Positions 52,813 to 62,300 of a DNA stretch of 64,000 bases are shown here, piece by piece. The notes under the pieces were generated by a model. The model searched no databases. It was not told the DNA's origin and saw only the letters and a program-made list of their open reading frames with translations. Source of the stretch: Candidatus Saccharimonadota bacterium (GTDB lineage Bacteria; Patescibacteriota; Saccharimonadia; Saccharimonadales; Saccharimonadaceae). The DNA lies in contig JAFYAV010000001.1 of the NCBI GenBank assembly GCA_017540545.1, positions 62,001 to 126,000 of the forward strand, given 5' to 3'. Positions within the stretch are counted from its first letter, which is position 1; the number at the start of each line of letters is the position of its first letter. The position numbers were made by a program, and so were the translations under genes.

Positions 52813-53991
52813 CTATTCCGCCTTTGGCTTGTTATCTTCCTCAGCGTCAGTAGCTAGCGCTTCTGGAGCAGCCGGCGCTTCAGATGCCGGAGCTGACTGA
52901 GCAGTTGCAGCAGCGCCTGCCGCAGCGGCAGCATTTTGCTGAGCAGTTACTGGGTTAACGCCCATCGGCTGAGTCATACCAGCCATACCGCCCATCATGC
53001 CTACACCCATGCCCATCCCCATCATGTTACCGGCACCACCATTATTGCCAGCTGCATTAAAGCCTTCTGCAATTTGTGTCTGCGCATAAGCCGCACCAAC
53101 ACCGCCTTGCATGAGATTGCCTGTATTGAACTTGTTGATAAGCTCGACAGACTGCTCGTCCCAGTCGAGGCCCATTGGTTGAACATTTACGATTTGAAGA
53201 CCATACTTAGTTCCCCACTGGTAGTTAGCCTCAACCGCCTCGTTCATACTCTTAGCAAATTCAACTGTACCACCCTGAATATCGTCAATGGATTTACCGC
53301 CCTTAGTAAATGCAGAGAGAGCTGCCGCCAAAGAGCCGATAAAGCCCGCGAAGAGGCCATCCTCTACGCCGCCATCGCCTTCACCAAGATCGAAAATCGC
53401 ACGACCCTGACCGGAAGTTACATCGGTCGGAATTAGATTCTTAATCATCAAGATTGGATCAACAACCTTCAGGGTATAAGTACCATTACTAGTTACCGCC
53501 AACATTGTATTTGCATAGTTCGCATCCTTGTAGCGAATCGGATTCTGAGTACCATAGCGCAAACCAAGAATGTCCTTCAAGTTCACATAGAAAGCGAACT
53601 GCTGATTACCAGGTTGACCACCAAACTTGAACTGATTCCAGCTCTGCCCAAAAGTCGAAGCAAAGAAGCCATCGCCAGAGAACATACTCTTAGCTTCGGG
53701 ATTATTCTCTGTGGTATATGTGTAGCCGCCCGGCTCAGAAATTACGCCAGTGATACCACCGTTTTCCATCGTAATCAAACAAGTGCCCTCTGGTACCAAG
53801 AACTTGCTACCATTAGAAATGACATTGGCATTTTCTTCGCCATCATTGTTCTCGCTACCAGCCTTAGTTACTGGAACTGCACGAGCAATCAAAGTATGAT
53901 CGGTCATATTGGCAGGCGGTGCCATATATTCGAGCCACTGATTAGCAAAAGAGCCACTCAGCGCCCCACCGAAAGCTTTTAGAAAACCCAT
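52813..53991 (-). CDS. SPFH-domain protein (YdjI-like)
   Basis: 392 aa, no TM. The N-terminal GALSGSFANQWLEYM and the VPEGTCLITMENGGITGVIS strand match the SPFH proteins annotated as YdjI or virion-core-like. The SPFH body runs to ~280, then an Ala/Gly/Met-rich tail (MMGMGMGVGMMGGMAGM) with Pro/Ala-rich end. In B. subtilis YdjI works with YdjG/YdjH at the membrane and helps recruit the PspA homologue YdjF under envelope stress. AAGGAGG precedes the ATG; it heads a four-gene operon. Confidence 0.8.
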   Translation of the reverse strand: MGFLKAFGGALSGSFANQWLEYMAPPANMTDHTLIARAVPVTKAGSENNDGEENANVISNGSKFLVPEGTCLITMENGGITGVISEPGGYTYTTENNPEAKSMFSGDGFFASTFGQSWNQFKFGGQPGNQQFAFYVNLKDILGLRYGTQNPIRYKDANYANTMLAVTSNGTYTLKVVDPILMIKNLIPTDVTSGQGRAIFDLGEGDGGVEDGLFAGFIGSLAAALSAFTKGGKSIDDIQGGTVEFAKSMNEAVEANYQWGTKYGLQIVNVQPMGLDWDEQSVELINKFNTGNLMQGGVGAAYAQTQIAEGFNAAGNNGGAGNMMGMGMGVGMMGGMAGMTQPMGVNPVTAQQNAAAAAGAAATAQSAPASEAPAAPEALATDAEEDNKPKAE

Positions 53992-54037
53992 AGGTAAAAA
54001 CCTCCTTATCTTTTCTTTTATGATATCACAACCAATA

Positions 54038-54880
54038 TTACAGCGAAATAAATATCACGCCCAATATCGCTAGCAACGCGGCTATAGTTTTCTTCCCCAT
54101 CGAATCTCTTTCCTTTAGCCACAGGTATCCCACCACTAAATTGGAAAAGACCGTCAGGCTAGCAAGCGGCGTCACAAGAGATACCGCCTCCATCGAATAT
54201 GCAATCAGTATCATCAGATAGAGCAATCCCCAGCAAATTCCCGTTAATATATAGTCTCTTTTGTTCGAACGCTTAAACTCATCCGCTACATCGGAAACAT
54301 GTACACGATTTCCTACGAAAATGAACAATGCCGGCAAAACATAGAGAAAAGTAGTATAAAACGGCAAATTAAACTGTCCCGACGACTTCGCGTCAATTAG
54401 TCCCGCCGCCACGTTGCAAGCATACGCAAGCAGACCAAACCATATATACCTCGTCTTTTTAACGCTTTTACCATTCCAAAACACCAACGCATTGCCACCT
54501 ATTATCAAAATCGCGCCTACCACTTTCATTATCGTCACCGGTTCATGCAAGAAAACAAATCCAGCCACCGTTAATAGCGCCGTATAGCTCTGAGACAGAA
54601 TACTAACCACTGACACATCAAGATTCTTGCGCACGTCCGCCAAAAGCCGATTATTAATCGCATAAAATACACATGACAGCGTTAAAAGCAAATATACAAT
54701 CGGCTCAGAAGGTAATTTCCATTCAAAAAACGGCACCAAAATTAAGCAACTCAAAGCCGCCACTAGCTGCAACCCAACCGTCTGCGCTGCAGCATTTTTC
54801 ATTGTGCGCGTTGTTAACTTATAGAACTGCCCCATCGCCGTTGAAAAGAAAATATGAAGTGCTATCACTAAAGCAAACAT
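54038..54880 (-). CDS. EamA/DMT-family transporter
   Basis: 280 aa from ATG 54880, with about ten TM segments in two similar halves, as in the drug/metabolite transporter superfamily. FLHEPVTIMKVVGAILIIGG near the middle and GYLWLKERDSMGKKTIAALL near the end are typical EamA repeat ends. The substrate cannot be named. TATAAT (complement of 54887-54892) is exactly six bases before the ATG, so it should be leaderless. Confidence 0.85.
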   Translation of the reverse strand: MFALVIALHIFFSTAMGQFYKLTTRTMKNAAAQTVGLQLVAALSCLILVPFFEWKLPSEPIVYLLLTLSCVFYAINNRLLADVRKNLDVSVVSILSQSYTALLTVAGFVFLHEPVTIMKVVGAILIIGGNALVFWNGKSVKKTRYIWFGLLAYACNVAAGLIDAKSSGQFNLPFYTTFLYVLPALFIFVGNRVHVSDVADEFKRSNKRDYILTGICWGLLYLMILIAYSMEAVSLVTPLASLTVFSNLVVGYLWLKERDSMGKKTIAALLAILGVIFISL

Positions 54881-54902
54881 ATCTAAATTATATATCAAAA
54901 CA

Positions 54903-54938
54903 AAAAAGCACCCCGCAACACAAATGCAGGATGCTTTT
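54903..54938 (-). terminator. Rho-independent terminator
   Basis: On the minus strand GCATCCTGCA pairs with TGCGGGGTGC (G-U pairs included) around TTTGTGT, followed by six T. It ends the pyrophosphatase transcript. Confidence 0.75.
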
Positions 54939-54952
54939 ATCTTATTCAGTTT

Positions 54953-55474
54953 TTAGAATCTCTTTGTAGCGTCTTCGATAACCTTAATTGCTTCTTCAAG
55001 ACCAAAGAAACCTTTCACCTTAGTAGAACCAGGCTTCTTCAAATCTTTATAATGGTTAAAGTGATATTCGAGCTGCTCCAGTGTACGCTTTGGCAAATCT
55101 TCCAATACCTTAATTTGATCACCATTGTTACGATCATCGTCTACGACGGCGATAATCTTATCGTCTACTTCCCCATCATCGACAAATTTCATCACGCCCA
55201 AAACACGCGCCTTAACGTAAATACCGGTAGTAAGCGGCTGATCTGTGATAACGAGTGCATCGAGCTCATCGCCATCTTCGTCAAGAGTTTGCGGAATAAA
55301 ACCATAATTGCAAGGTTTAGCAAAAGCCATTGGCTCAATGCGATCAAGCATAAAGCACGCACGTTTACGATCCCACTCAATCTTATGATTGCTTCCGGTT
55401 GGGATTTCAATTACAACGTTTATCTCGCCCTTTTTGTAATCGCCCGGCTCAAGCACTTGGTTAAAATCTGCCAT
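54953..55474 (-). CDS. ppa: inorganic pyrophosphatase
   Basis: 173 aa family I pyrophosphatase, which hydrolyses PPi and drives biosynthetic reactions. The metal-binding signature is DEDGDELDALVITD (~66-79), with the KIEWDRKR-type substrate region near residue 30 and a C-terminal YKDLKKPGSTKVKGF. Length and motif order are typical. AAAGGAGT precedes the ATG, and a GCCCC-TTCG-GGGGC-like hairpin lies in its leader. Confidence 0.95.
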   Translation of the reverse strand: MADFNQVLEPGDYKKGEINVVIEIPTGSNHKIEWDRKRACFMLDRIEPMAFAKPCNYGFIPQTLDEDGDELDALVITDQPLTTGIYVKARVLGVMKFVDDGEVDDKIIAVVDDDRNNGDQIKVLEDLPKRTLEQLEYHFNHYKDLKKPGSTKVKGFFGLEEAIKVIEDATKRF

Positions 55475-55590
55475 TTCACTCCTTTCGTTTTTGGCCGCCC
55501 CGAAGGGGCTTTCTTTCCATTATCATACCACAGCCTATATGATATAATAAGCATAAATATTATCTAATAACTATTAGGAGAAATATCAAC

Positions 55591-56601
55591 ATGGTAAGAA
55601 TTGCCATCAACGGCTTTGGACGTATCGGCCGTAATGCATTCAAAATCGCTTTCGACCGCAACGACGCCGAAGTCGTCGCAATTAACGACCTCACCGACGC
55701 CGCAACTTTAGCGCATCTCCTTAAGTACGACTCCAACTATGGCATTTACTCTAAAGATGTCAGCGCCGACGGCTCGGACCTTATCGTCGACGGAAAACGC
55801 ATTCGTGTCCTTTCCGAAAAAGAGCCAAACAATCTCCCTTGGGGCGAAATGAACGTCGATGTCGTCATCGAATCCACTGGTCTCTTTACTGATCCAGCCA
55901 AGGCTCGTGCACATATCGAAGCTGGTGCCAAAAAGGTTGTCATTTCTGCTCCGGCTAAAGGCGAAGGTGCCAAAACTATCGTCCTTGGCGTCAACGAAGA
56001 TGACGTCACCGTCGACGACCAAATCATCTCTAACGCCTCTTGTACAACCAACTGCATTGCGCCAGTCATGAAGATCCTAGAAGACAATATTGGTATTGAA
56101 AAAGCCATGATGACTACCGTACATAGCTACACTGCTAGCCAAAAGCTCCAAGACGCTCCAGCCAAGGACATTCGCGAAGCTCGTGCGGCTGCCGAAAATA
56201 TTGTCCCGACCACAACCGGCGCTAGTAAAGCTGCCGCTAAGACCATCCCAAGTCTTCAGGGTAAATTCAACGGCCTCTCCGTCCGCGTCCCAACCCCAGT
56301 CGTTTCTCTCTCGGACATCACCGCCGTCACCAAACGCGATACTAGCATTGAAGAAATCAACGAAATGTTCAAGAAGGCCGCTGCCGACCCATACTATCAG
56401 GGCATTCTTGACGCTACCGAAGAAGAGCTCGTTTCCATCGACTATCGTGGCAACTCCCACTCTTCTATTGTCGACCTAAAGCTCACAGACGTTATAGGCG
56501 GCAACCTCATCAAAGTTGTAGCATGGTACGACAACGAATGGGGCTATAGCAATCGTCTCGTTGAATTAACCGTCGATCTCGGCAAGATGGGTCAAGCCTA
56601 A
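55591..56601 (+). CDS. gap: glyceraldehyde-3-phosphate dehydrogenase
   Basis: 336 aa. The N-terminal NAD-binding motif is INGFGRIGRN, the catalytic Cys is in SNASCTTNCIAPV (~152), the conserved His is in TTVHSYTASQ, and YDNEWGYSNRLVEL lies at the end. It makes 1,3-bisphosphoglycerate in glycolysis. TATAAT (55543-55548) and AGGAG serve it. It heads a five-gene unit with rpiB, rpe-like, pfkB and LOG genes, spaced 2, 1, -1 and -1 bases. Confidence 0.97.
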   Translation: MVRIAINGFGRIGRNAFKIAFDRNDAEVVAINDLTDAATLAHLLKYDSNYGIYSKDVSADGSDLIVDGKRIRVLSEKEPNNLPWGEMNVDVVIESTGLFTDPAKARAHIEAGAKKVVISAPAKGEGAKTIVLGVNEDDVTVDDQIISNASCTTNCIAPVMKILEDNIGIEKAMMTTVHSYTASQKLQDAPAKDIREARAAAENIVPTTTGASKAAAKTIPSLQGKFNGLSVRVPTPVVSLSDITAVTKRDTSIEEINEMFKKAAADPYYQGILDATEEELVSIDYRGNSHSSIVDLKLTDVIGGNLIKVVAWYDNEWGYSNRLVELTVDLGKMGQA

Positions 56602-56603
56602 AA

Positions 56604-57044
56604 ATGCATATCTACCTCGGCGCCGATCACCGCGGTTTCGAACTCAAGAACCGCATCGCGGAATGGCTCAAAAGTGAATCTATTCCCTTCACGGATTTTG
56701 GCGCCAAAGAGTACGACGCCGAGGATGACTATAATGTTTACGCAAAAACCGTCGCACAAGCAGTTTTGGGCAATCACGGACCGAGCACATTTGGCATTCT
56801 TATCTGCGGCTCCGGCCAAGGAATCGCCATGCAGGCCAATCGTTTCAAAGGCATTCGCGCCGCCATCTGTCCAGATACTGCCACCGCCATCGAAGCGCGC
56901 GGCCACAATGATGCCAACATTCTCTGCATTCCTGCCGATCAACAAATAAACGATTTTGCGTCAGTTATTGATAGCTTTATACACACTCCTCCGCTAGAGG
57001 ACCCCAAATATAAACGCCGAAATCAGGAATTAGATAAGATTTAA
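56604..57044 (+). CDS. rpiB: ribose-5-phosphate isomerase B
   Basis: 146 aa. RpiB/LacAB fold with GADHRGFELK at the N-terminus and the active-site loop ICGSGQGIAMQANR (Cys ~72), followed by IRAA and the ARGHNDANILCIPA segment. It interconverts ribose-5-P and ribulose-5-P. It starts two bases after gap. Confidence 0.92.
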   Translation: MHIYLGADHRGFELKNRIAEWLKSESIPFTDFGAKEYDAEDDYNVYAKTVAQAVLGNHGPSTFGILICGSGQGIAMQANRFKGIRAAICPDTATAIEARGHNDANILCIPADQQINDFASVIDSFIHTPPLEDPKYKRRNQELDKI

Positions 57045-57045
57045 T

Positions 57046-57702
57046 ATGGCAATCACTACAATTATTCCAACCATCACCGAAACCGTTCACTCTGAGTACA
57101 AGAAGCGTCTCGCCACTCTTTATGCCGTTTCCGACCATATGCGGGTTCATATCGACGTGTCCGACGGTACGCTCACAGAATACAAAACCATTAACGAGAC
57201 TGCCGTATGGTGGCCAAAAGGCTGGACGGTCGATCTTCACATGATTACCGCAGAACCGTCCAAGCACGTCGACAACATCATTAAACTTCATCCAAATCTT
57301 GTCATCTTTCACGCCGAAGCTCGCGATGACCTATTGCCAATCTTCGACAAGCTCAAGCAAAACGGCATCAAAGTCGGTGTTGCCATCGTGAAAAGCGTCT
57401 ATCCCGGCAGCATTAAAGCAATTCTGAATGCAGCAGATTATGCACTAATTTTCTCTGGCATTCTTGGCAAACAAGGTGGCACCGCCGATCTTCTACTTTG
57501 CGAAAAAGCCGCCCTTATCCAAGATATTCACCCCAGCATCGAGATTGGCTGGGATGGTGGAGCCAATTTTAAAAACGTCCGCCAAATTGCCCACGCCGGC
57601 ATCACTGCCATCAATGTCGGCAGCGCCATTACGAGCGCCGACAACCCCGCCAAAGTCATAGAAGAACTAAATAAAGAAATCGAAAAGGAGGATCCAATCT
57701 AA
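57046..57702 (+). CDS. rpe: ribulose-phosphate 3-epimerase-like protein
   Basis: 218 aa TIM barrel. Family residues are visible: IIPTITE at the start (Ser of ILSADF replaced), His and Asp in HIDVSDG (~36-42), His in VDLHMITAEP (~69), HAEA on the next strand, and Asp in IGWDGGAN (~176). The phosphate loop reads SGILGKQGG, where standard Rpe has a GFGGQ segment, and the first motif is divergent, so activity on a related sugar phosphate is possible. The stop overlaps the ATG of the kinase gene (TAATG). Confidence 0.75.
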   Translation: MAITTIIPTITETVHSEYKKRLATLYAVSDHMRVHIDVSDGTLTEYKTINETAVWWPKGWTVDLHMITAEPSKHVDNIIKLHPNLVIFHAEARDDLLPIFDKLKQNGIKVGVAIVKSVYPGSIKAILNAADYALIFSGILGKQGGTADLLLCEKAALIQDIHPSIEIGWDGGANFKNVRQIAHAGITAINVGSAITSADNPAKVIEELNKEIEKEDPI

Positions 57703-58655
57703 TGGCACGCATTGTCAGTGCGGGTTCAGCTCTGCAAGATATCTATCTAATTGACCATGACGACTTCGGCACCAACAAGCGTGGTTTCTTCAATCAAATC
57801 GAGCTTGGCTCCAAAATCGATATCGACAAAGTCAAATTTAGCACAGGCGGCGGCGCCACTAATGCCTCCACTACTTTTGCTCGCTATGGTCATGAATCCA
57901 TCTTTATGGGCTGCATTGCTGACGATCCCGCCGGCGCTGCTATTATTGCCTCTTTTGACGAAGAAGGTATCGATAGCAGCTATGTCTCCTACTTGCCCAG
58001 AACGCATACCGGCGTATCCGTCATCATGCTTGCCCCGAACGGCGAGCGCAGCATTCTCACCTGTCGCGGCGCATCTGCCAAATTTGACGCTATTAATCCC
58101 AACGATCTCGATAACATTCACCCCGATTGGCTCTATGTCACCACTTTTCGTGGCAATATGGATGTCCTCGATCGCCTTTTTTCAAAGGCGCACTCTATTG
58201 GCACTAAAATCATGTTCAATCCCGGCAATCTCGAACTAAACAATCAACGCAAGCTCCTTGGACTTCTCTCCGACGTCGATGTTCTACTTGTCAACAAAAC
58301 TGAAGCCAAAAAAATCGTCCAGGGAAATATCCTCACCGAGATCTTCGCTCGCCTCAAAACCTACGTCCCCGCCGCTATTATTACCGACGGCCACCAAGGC
58401 GCTATCGCTGGCGACAATACCGAAATCTATCGCATTGGCCTTTACGAAGACGTCCCCGTTGTCGACGCTACTGGCGCAGGCGATGCCTTCGGTTCCGGCT
58501 TCCTCGCCGCCTATGCAGACGGTCGCAGCTTCAAGGATTCACTCATCTTTGCATCTGCAAACTCAACTTCCGTCGTTCAAAAGACAGGCAGCAAGGCCGG
58601 TATCATCCAAAAACATACAAAACTACATAATATGCCTATTCAGGAGGTTCGCTAA
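57702..58655 (+). CDS. PfkB-family carbohydrate or nucleoside kinase
   Basis: 317 aa. PfkB signature 1 lies around FSTGGGATNASTTFARYG and signature 2, DATGAGDAFGSGFLAAY, gives the catalytic Asp and anion hole. The substrate may be a sugar phosphate, ribose, or a nucleoside; the family cannot be resolved by eye. Context with rpiB and an rpe-like gene favours pentose metabolism. AAGGAGG within the end of the upstream gene serves as ribosome site. Confidence 0.85.
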   Translation: MARIVSAGSALQDIYLIDHDDFGTNKRGFFNQIELGSKIDIDKVKFSTGGGATNASTTFARYGHESIFMGCIADDPAGAAIIASFDEEGIDSSYVSYLPRTHTGVSVIMLAPNGERSILTCRGASAKFDAINPNDLDNIHPDWLYVTTFRGNMDVLDRLFSKAHSIGTKIMFNPGNLELNNQRKLLGLLSDVDVLLVNKTEAKKIVQGNILTEIFARLKTYVPAAIITDGHQGAIAGDNTEIYRIGLYEDVPVVDATGAGDAFGSGFLAAYADGRSFKDSLIFASANSTSVVQKTGSKAGIIQKHTKLHNMPIQEVR

Positions 58656-59380
58656 TGGACACTGCCGTTACTAAATGGCTTGAAGCAATTGCTAATGAAG
58701 AATTTAATCAAGAGGACGTCGATCGCTCTCTCCGCTACGCCAAAGATCTCGAACGCGGTTTAGCCAAAATCCGCACTTTCTCACAGGGTGTCGCCATCTT
58801 CGGATCCGCACGTCTCGACCCTGACAGCAAATGGTGTAAACTCGCCCACAAACTTGGCTTTCTCCTCGCCCAAAATGGCCACCCGGTCATTACCGGTGGC
58901 GGCCCAAGCATCATGGAGGCGGCCAATCGCGGCGCCTACGAAGCCGGCGGTCGCAGTATTGGCCTCAATATTACCCTTCCCCACGAGCAGCACATTAACC
59001 CCTACGTCACCGATCAAATGGAGTTTCACTATTTCTTCGCCAGAAAAGTCATGCTTACTATGAGCTCCAAAGTTTACGTCTTCTTCCCTGGCGGTTATGG
59101 CACCCTCGACGAATACTCCGAAATCCAGCTTCTCATGCAAGAAGGTAAAATGCCCAAGATGCCCATTTTCCTCATCGGCAAATCGTTTTGGAAGCCACTT
59201 GACCGTTGGTTTGAGACAAAGATGCAAAAGAGCTTCAAGACAATCAACCCTAAGGACCGCAAACTATATAAAATTACCGACGACATCACGGAAGTTGTCA
59301 AAGCCGCCAACAAAATCGGCCATCGCAGTATCTACGACAATATCTACGACACCAAACAACCTAGCTTTAAAACCATATAG
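58655..59380 (+). CDS. LOG-family protein (TIGR00730-like)
   Basis: 241 aa. The nucleotide-binding motifs are VAIFGSARLDPD, GGGPSIMEAANRGAYEAGG and FFPGGYGTLDEYSE (PGGxGTxxE). Plant and many bacterial LOG proteins release cytokinin bases from nucleoside 5'-monophosphates; others act as general nucleotide 5'-monophosphate phosphoribohydrolases, which would yield ribose-5-phosphate. That fits the preceding rpiB and rpe-like genes. AGGAGG and a TAATG overlap couple it to the kinase. Confidence 0.88.
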   Translation: MDTAVTKWLEAIANEEFNQEDVDRSLRYAKDLERGLAKIRTFSQGVAIFGSARLDPDSKWCKLAHKLGFLLAQNGHPVITGGGPSIMEAANRGAYEAGGRSIGLNITLPHEQHINPYVTDQMEFHYFFARKVMLTMSSKVYVFFPGGYGTLDEYSEIQLLMQEGKMPKMPIFLIGKSFWKPLDRWFETKMQKSFKTINPKDRKLYKITDDITEVVKAANKIGHRSIYDNIYDTKQPSFKTI

Positions 59381-59383
59381 TAA

Positions 59384-62300
59384 TCATTTAACCACTACGC
59401 CTTCTTTGCCGAAGATATCGGTCAACTCTCCAATCAGCACTTCGCTCGGCTCGCAACGGAACGGCATCCGCATTGCCTTTTTGTTTTCTCCTATTACTAG
59501 AATCACCTCCGAAAGTCCCGGATAAACTGCACAACTCTGTTTCAAACTCACCAAAGCGTCCTTATTTGACGGGTCCATTACCCTTATAAAAATCTTCTTC
59601 GGTTTCATCGGCCTAGCATCAACGTCACTCTCCGTCGTCCTAAAATGCGTCGCCGGCTTTTCGCCGCCTCTTCTATATCCACCACCACCGTGTCCGCCGC
59701 TTACATTAGTAGCGGCCACTTTTCCGCGCGGTTTTTGCGAAACTCCCTTTGTCGGCGTTTTGAGTTTTGCGCCAGTAGATTCGTAATTCTCTAATTCTTC
59801 ATCCGTAATAATGTCCACTGCTTCCGCATTAATCTTCGCTTCATCCGTTTTATTTCCATCGCGATCCGATGCATTCACCCTACCCGTCACTTTTACTACC
59901 GCATCTTGCACTAACTTCGCACCCACTTCTTCGTAAGTCTTCGGAAATACTATTACCTCGATTTCTGACACCTTATCTTCAATTTTTACAAACGCCATTT
60001 TTGAGCCACTCTTCGTCACTAACGACCGCACATTTGTAATAATGCCGCCAACAATCACACTTGCTCCATCTAGCTCTGGCTTAATCTCATTAATCGGCAT
60101 TGTTTGCTCTTCGAAATAAGTATCGTATTTATCCAACGGATGCGCGGAGATGTATAGCCCCATCAAGTCACGCTCCCACATCAACTGCTCTTTGTCCGAA
60201 TACTTCGTCGGCGCCGGCTGAATTTCTACTTCCGGCACCTCCGCTGCTGCACCCATCGCGCCAAACAGATCCGTTTGACCGTTCGCAGCATCCTTTTGCA
60301 TCTTATTGCCATAAGCCTGAATCTTGTCCAAATTAAATAGCAGGTCCGAGCGATCCGCAAAACTATCAAAGCCACCAGTCTTAATCACCGATTCCCAACT
60401 CTTCTTATTAAACTTCTGTCCCGACACCCGCTTCGCAAAATCACATACTGACTTAAACTTTCCGCCCCTATCGCGCTCATCTACCACTTCTTCGGCTAGC
60501 GCCTTGCCCATACCTTTAATCGCCGCCAAGCCAAAACGAATCGTTTTCGTCTTCCCCACCGTAGCAAAATCCGGATACGATTCATTAATATCTGGGCCAA
60601 GCACCTGAATGCCCATGCGTTTACACTCTGTCATTTCGATCGCCAAACGATCCGTCCAGCGCATATCTGCCGTCATCAAAGCCGCCATAAAAGCTTCAGG
60701 ATAATACGCCTTCAAATACGCCGTCCAATACGCCACCAATGCATAGCACGCCGCGTGACTCTTGTTGAAACAGTAGTTCGCGAAGTCTAGTAGCTGATCC
60801 CAGAAAGTTTCTGCAATTTCTTTCGTTGCACCACCAACTTTTACCGCCCCTTCTACGAATAGTGGCTTCATCTTATTCATCAAGTCAACTTTCTTCTTAC
60901 CGACCGCCTTACGCAAAGTATCCGCCTGACCGCCCGTAAAGCCACACCATTCCTTCGACGCCTGCATGAACTGCTCCTGGTAAATCAAAATACCATAGGT
61001 ACTCTTCAAAGAGTTCTCTAGCCCAGGGTGTAGATAAGTCACCGGCTCTTCACCATGTTTACGTTTGATAAAGCTCTCAATAAACTGCATCGGACCCGGA
61101 CGATATAGAGCATTCATAGCGATCAAATCATCAAAAGCCGTCGGCTGCAGTTCGCGCAAATACCGCTTCATGCCCGCCGATTCAAACTGGAATACACCCG
61201 TTGTATCTCCCCTACGGAACAAGTCATATACATTATCGTCGTCTAATGGTATCTTATTCATGTCTATCATCTTGCCATGAACTTTCTTAATGATACGTAA
61301 TGCCTGCTGGATTACCGAAAGGTTCGATAGGCCCAAAAAGTCCATCTTAAGTAGTCCAAGCTCTTCTACCTGCGGACCAGGATACTGCGTCGCTAGCGGC
61401 CCCTTGGCTGAAACTTCTAGCGGCATAAACTTCACCAAATCATCTGGCGCAATCACTACACCGCAAGCATGCACGCCGTGCGAACGAATTGTTCCTTCTA
61501 GGCGCATTGCCAAATCAATCACTTCCTTTGCGGTCGGGTTCGTCTCATACTCGTGTTTCAAATCCGGCTCATTCACAATTGCGTCTTTCAACTTCACGTG
61601 ATGCCCCATTACCGGATCTGGCACCAATTTCGCTATTCTATCCGCTTCCGCAAACGGCACATCGAGCACTCGCGCCACATCGCGCACCGCGTTCTTCGCC
61701 ATCATCTTACCAAAAGTACAAATATTGCTTACTCTGCCTTTGCCATATTTTTGCGTACAATACTCAATTACCTCATCGCGACGGTTGTCTTGAATGTCCG
61801 TATCAATATCCGGCATCGAAATACGATCAGGATTCAAGAAACGCTCAAAGAGTAAATCATATTTCAAAGGATTCAAATCCGTAATGTGAATCGCATACGC
61901 AAGCAACGAACCCGCCGCCGAACCACGCCCCGGACCATAAATAATCCCTTGTCCTTTACCCCAGTTAATAAAGTCTTGCACAATCAAGAAGTAACCGTTA
62001 TAGCCCATTTTGTCGACCGTCGCAAGCTCATAGTCGATGCGCTCGAGAATTTCTTTCGATAATACTGGCCGTATCTCTTCCACTGACTTCGTTTGTGCCT
62101 CTTCTTTTGACATATAGCCAAAACGCTCTGCCAATCCCCGAAACACCAATTTATCCAAATACTCTTTTTCCGTCTCGCCTGTTTCAATCGGAAACTTAGG
62201 AATCAAAATTCTACCAAGTTCAATCTTCACATTACATCTGTCGGCAATTCTTTTTGTATTCCGTACTGCCTCTGGACAAGTTTTGCCCCATCGCGAAATA

